A DNA stretch of 64,000 bases from assembly GCA_949358305.1 (NCBI GenBank), contig OX442315.1, forward strand, positions 24,206,427-24,270,426, given 5' to 3'. Under the pieces are notes generated by a model. The model was not told where the DNA came from. It did no database searches and worked only from the letters and a program-made list of their open reading frames with translations. Positions 62,809-64,000 of the stretch are shown piece by piece. This stretch comes from Strigamia acuminata. Lineage: Eukaryota; Arthropoda; Chilopoda; Geophilomorpha; Linotaeniidae. The stretch's first letter is position 1. Every line of letters starts with the position of its first letter. A program made the translations under genes and the position numbers.

Positions 62809-64000
62809 ATGCCTCCTGCCCCTCCTCCAATTGTAACGGGAATTTCTCCTAATGACGGTCCACCGGGCACTAGAGTCACAATTCGAGGCGAAAATCTCGG
62901 TTTAAACTATCAAGATTTCACAGGTAAATTGACACATCAGTTATCACTGATAAACTTACTAAATAAACTTGTTTGCAGGTCTCACCATTTGCGGTGTTGA
63001 TTGCTTTTTGACAGCAGAATGGAAATCTTCCAGCAAAATTATCGCACGTTTTGGTGCCGGCAGTGGCCTTGGCGATGTTATTGTTACATCCAAATCTGGA
63101 GGCAAAGGCACAAGTACTGTTCAATTCAAAGGCAAACTTAATGAATCTATTGGTACGAAGCATTGACGTTCAAATAGACATTTAGGATAATTATAAAATT
63201 ATAAACTGCAGGTCCTCTGAAGGAATCTGCAGTGTGGATTGAAGAATCATATTCCATGAATTTTTTGATGTGGGGACGAAAACGGCCAACCTCACCGTCT
63301 CCGCTACATCAAGATAATCCTTTGGGTCTTTCTGATGAATGCAATACGTAAATTAATTAATGAATTGTACATTTTATTTGTATTTTTATGCATATTTTTA
63401 TTTCAGCAAAAAGTTTCCAGAGGAATCGTTGCAAGAATGTTTTCCTGATGGTGAGAAAAGCATTGAAATGTGAAGTTTTGTGCTTGACAAAACATTATTT
63501 TAATTTTTTAGGCTCTGGGAATTTAATTTCCGAGAACTTTGTTCCTGCATGGTTTTTATTGGAAAATCACTTCGAAGCTAGGTGAAGAAATTTTTTTATG
63601 AAAGGTCAATGAACGTTTTTATTTATAAATGTGTAAATTGGTTTCAGTTTCGATGACTTGAAACGAGGATTAACATGTTTGAGGCGCAAAGTGAATAATC
63701 AGAAAGAGGGAGAACTTTCGTTTCTTAAAGCAAATGTTGGTTCTGTAATGGATCAACTTGACACTTTGACAGGTAAACATTTGTATTTAAATAAAATATA
63801 TTTTGATACAATTGGTACAATTTCACTGACATTTCAGCGTTAGCCATAGCCAAAAGGAAAGACGACTTTGGAGAGAAAAATTTAGATATTTTGGAACAAT
63901 CAGTTGAACGTAACGATAAATTCTCAAGGTATATTAAATTGAAATTCTGAGAATTCTTTAACTACCGTAAACAGAGACGAAAAACGAAGCCGTTGCTCTG
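62809..64000 (+). CDS. EXOC2: EXOC2 / Sec5 exocyst subunit, 5' part, cut by window end
   Basis: This is the N-terminal part of Sec5, a subunit of the octameric exocyst that tethers secretory vesicles to the plasma membrane. Exons are 62809-62923, 62979-63152, 63212-63347, 63407-63450, 63512-63581, 63648-63772 and 63838-63928, and an eighth begins near 63975-63977. The first seven give about 251 residues in one frame with GT-AG introns of 55-66 nt; full-length family members have about 900. Residues 8 to about 95 form the IPT/TIG immunoglobulin-like domain ([20 protein letters not shown], then [32 protein letters not shown]). In other animals this domain binds active Ral GTPase; Thr10 and Arg26 line up with human Thr11 and Arg27, which contact RalA. 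Residues that follow ([52 protein letters not shown]) fit the beginning of the Sec5 helical region. The ATG follows a short AT-rich leader and matches the family start. The last exon boundary is unsure because two AGs lie two bases apart and an alternative donor exists in exon 7. Confidence 0.95.

Overview
The window looks like a piece of nuclear genome from a small-intron invertebrate, most likely an arthropod. Two real protein-coding genes are visible, both in the last 5.1 kb, split by about 18 introns that are nearly all 46-77 nt long (one is 369 nt). The Sec5 protein carries residue stretches that I recall as more like insect Sec5 than vertebrate Sec5, for example a [13 protein letters not shown] block and a [16 protein letters not shown] block. 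No bacterial, organellar or viral gene was recognised. The species cannot be named from this sequence.

Positions 1 to about 58,780 form a gene desert. I found no reading frame there with a recognisable domain; the open frames are short, low-complexity or at the chance limit. The desert holds many simple repeats and homopolymers (a run of 33 T at 44701-44733, several A runs of 15-26, a C15 tract), a 419-bp Tigger/pogo-like MITE (19348-19766), a fold-back element beside it (19810-19922), a 95-bp near-perfect hairpin (52369-52463) and a few smaller inverted repeats. By eye it is also rich in POU octamers (ATTTGCAT), CAGGTG E-boxes and a CTCF-like core (RTGGCGC). Two AT-richer blocks (about 34.2-36.8 kb and 55.8-58.8 kb) interrupt the more mixed sequence. 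The simplest reading is the cis-regulatory landscape, or giant intron, of a developmental gene outside the window. That is inference.

From 58,880 to 64,000 the layout is compact. A complete minus-strand USP10 deubiquitinase gene (13 exons modelled, 898 aa) lies head to head with the 5' part of EXOC2/Sec5 (plus strand, exocyst subunit, cut by the window end). Their start codons are about 190 bp apart, and the gap carries two ACTTCCG (ETS-type) sites and a CRE-like site, as expected for a shared bidirectional promoter. USP10 acts in ubiquitin removal and protein quality control and Sec5 in Ral-controlled secretion, so the pairing looks like a housekeeping neighbourhood rather than a pathway.

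The most unusual signals are the structured hairpins at 52.25-52.47 kb and 19.8-19.9 kb, the apparent over-representation of the octamer, E-box and RTGGCGC motifs across a repeat-poor desert, the modelled 15-nt first coding exon of USP10, and an isolated splice-site-bounded 40-nt segment at 17119-17158.
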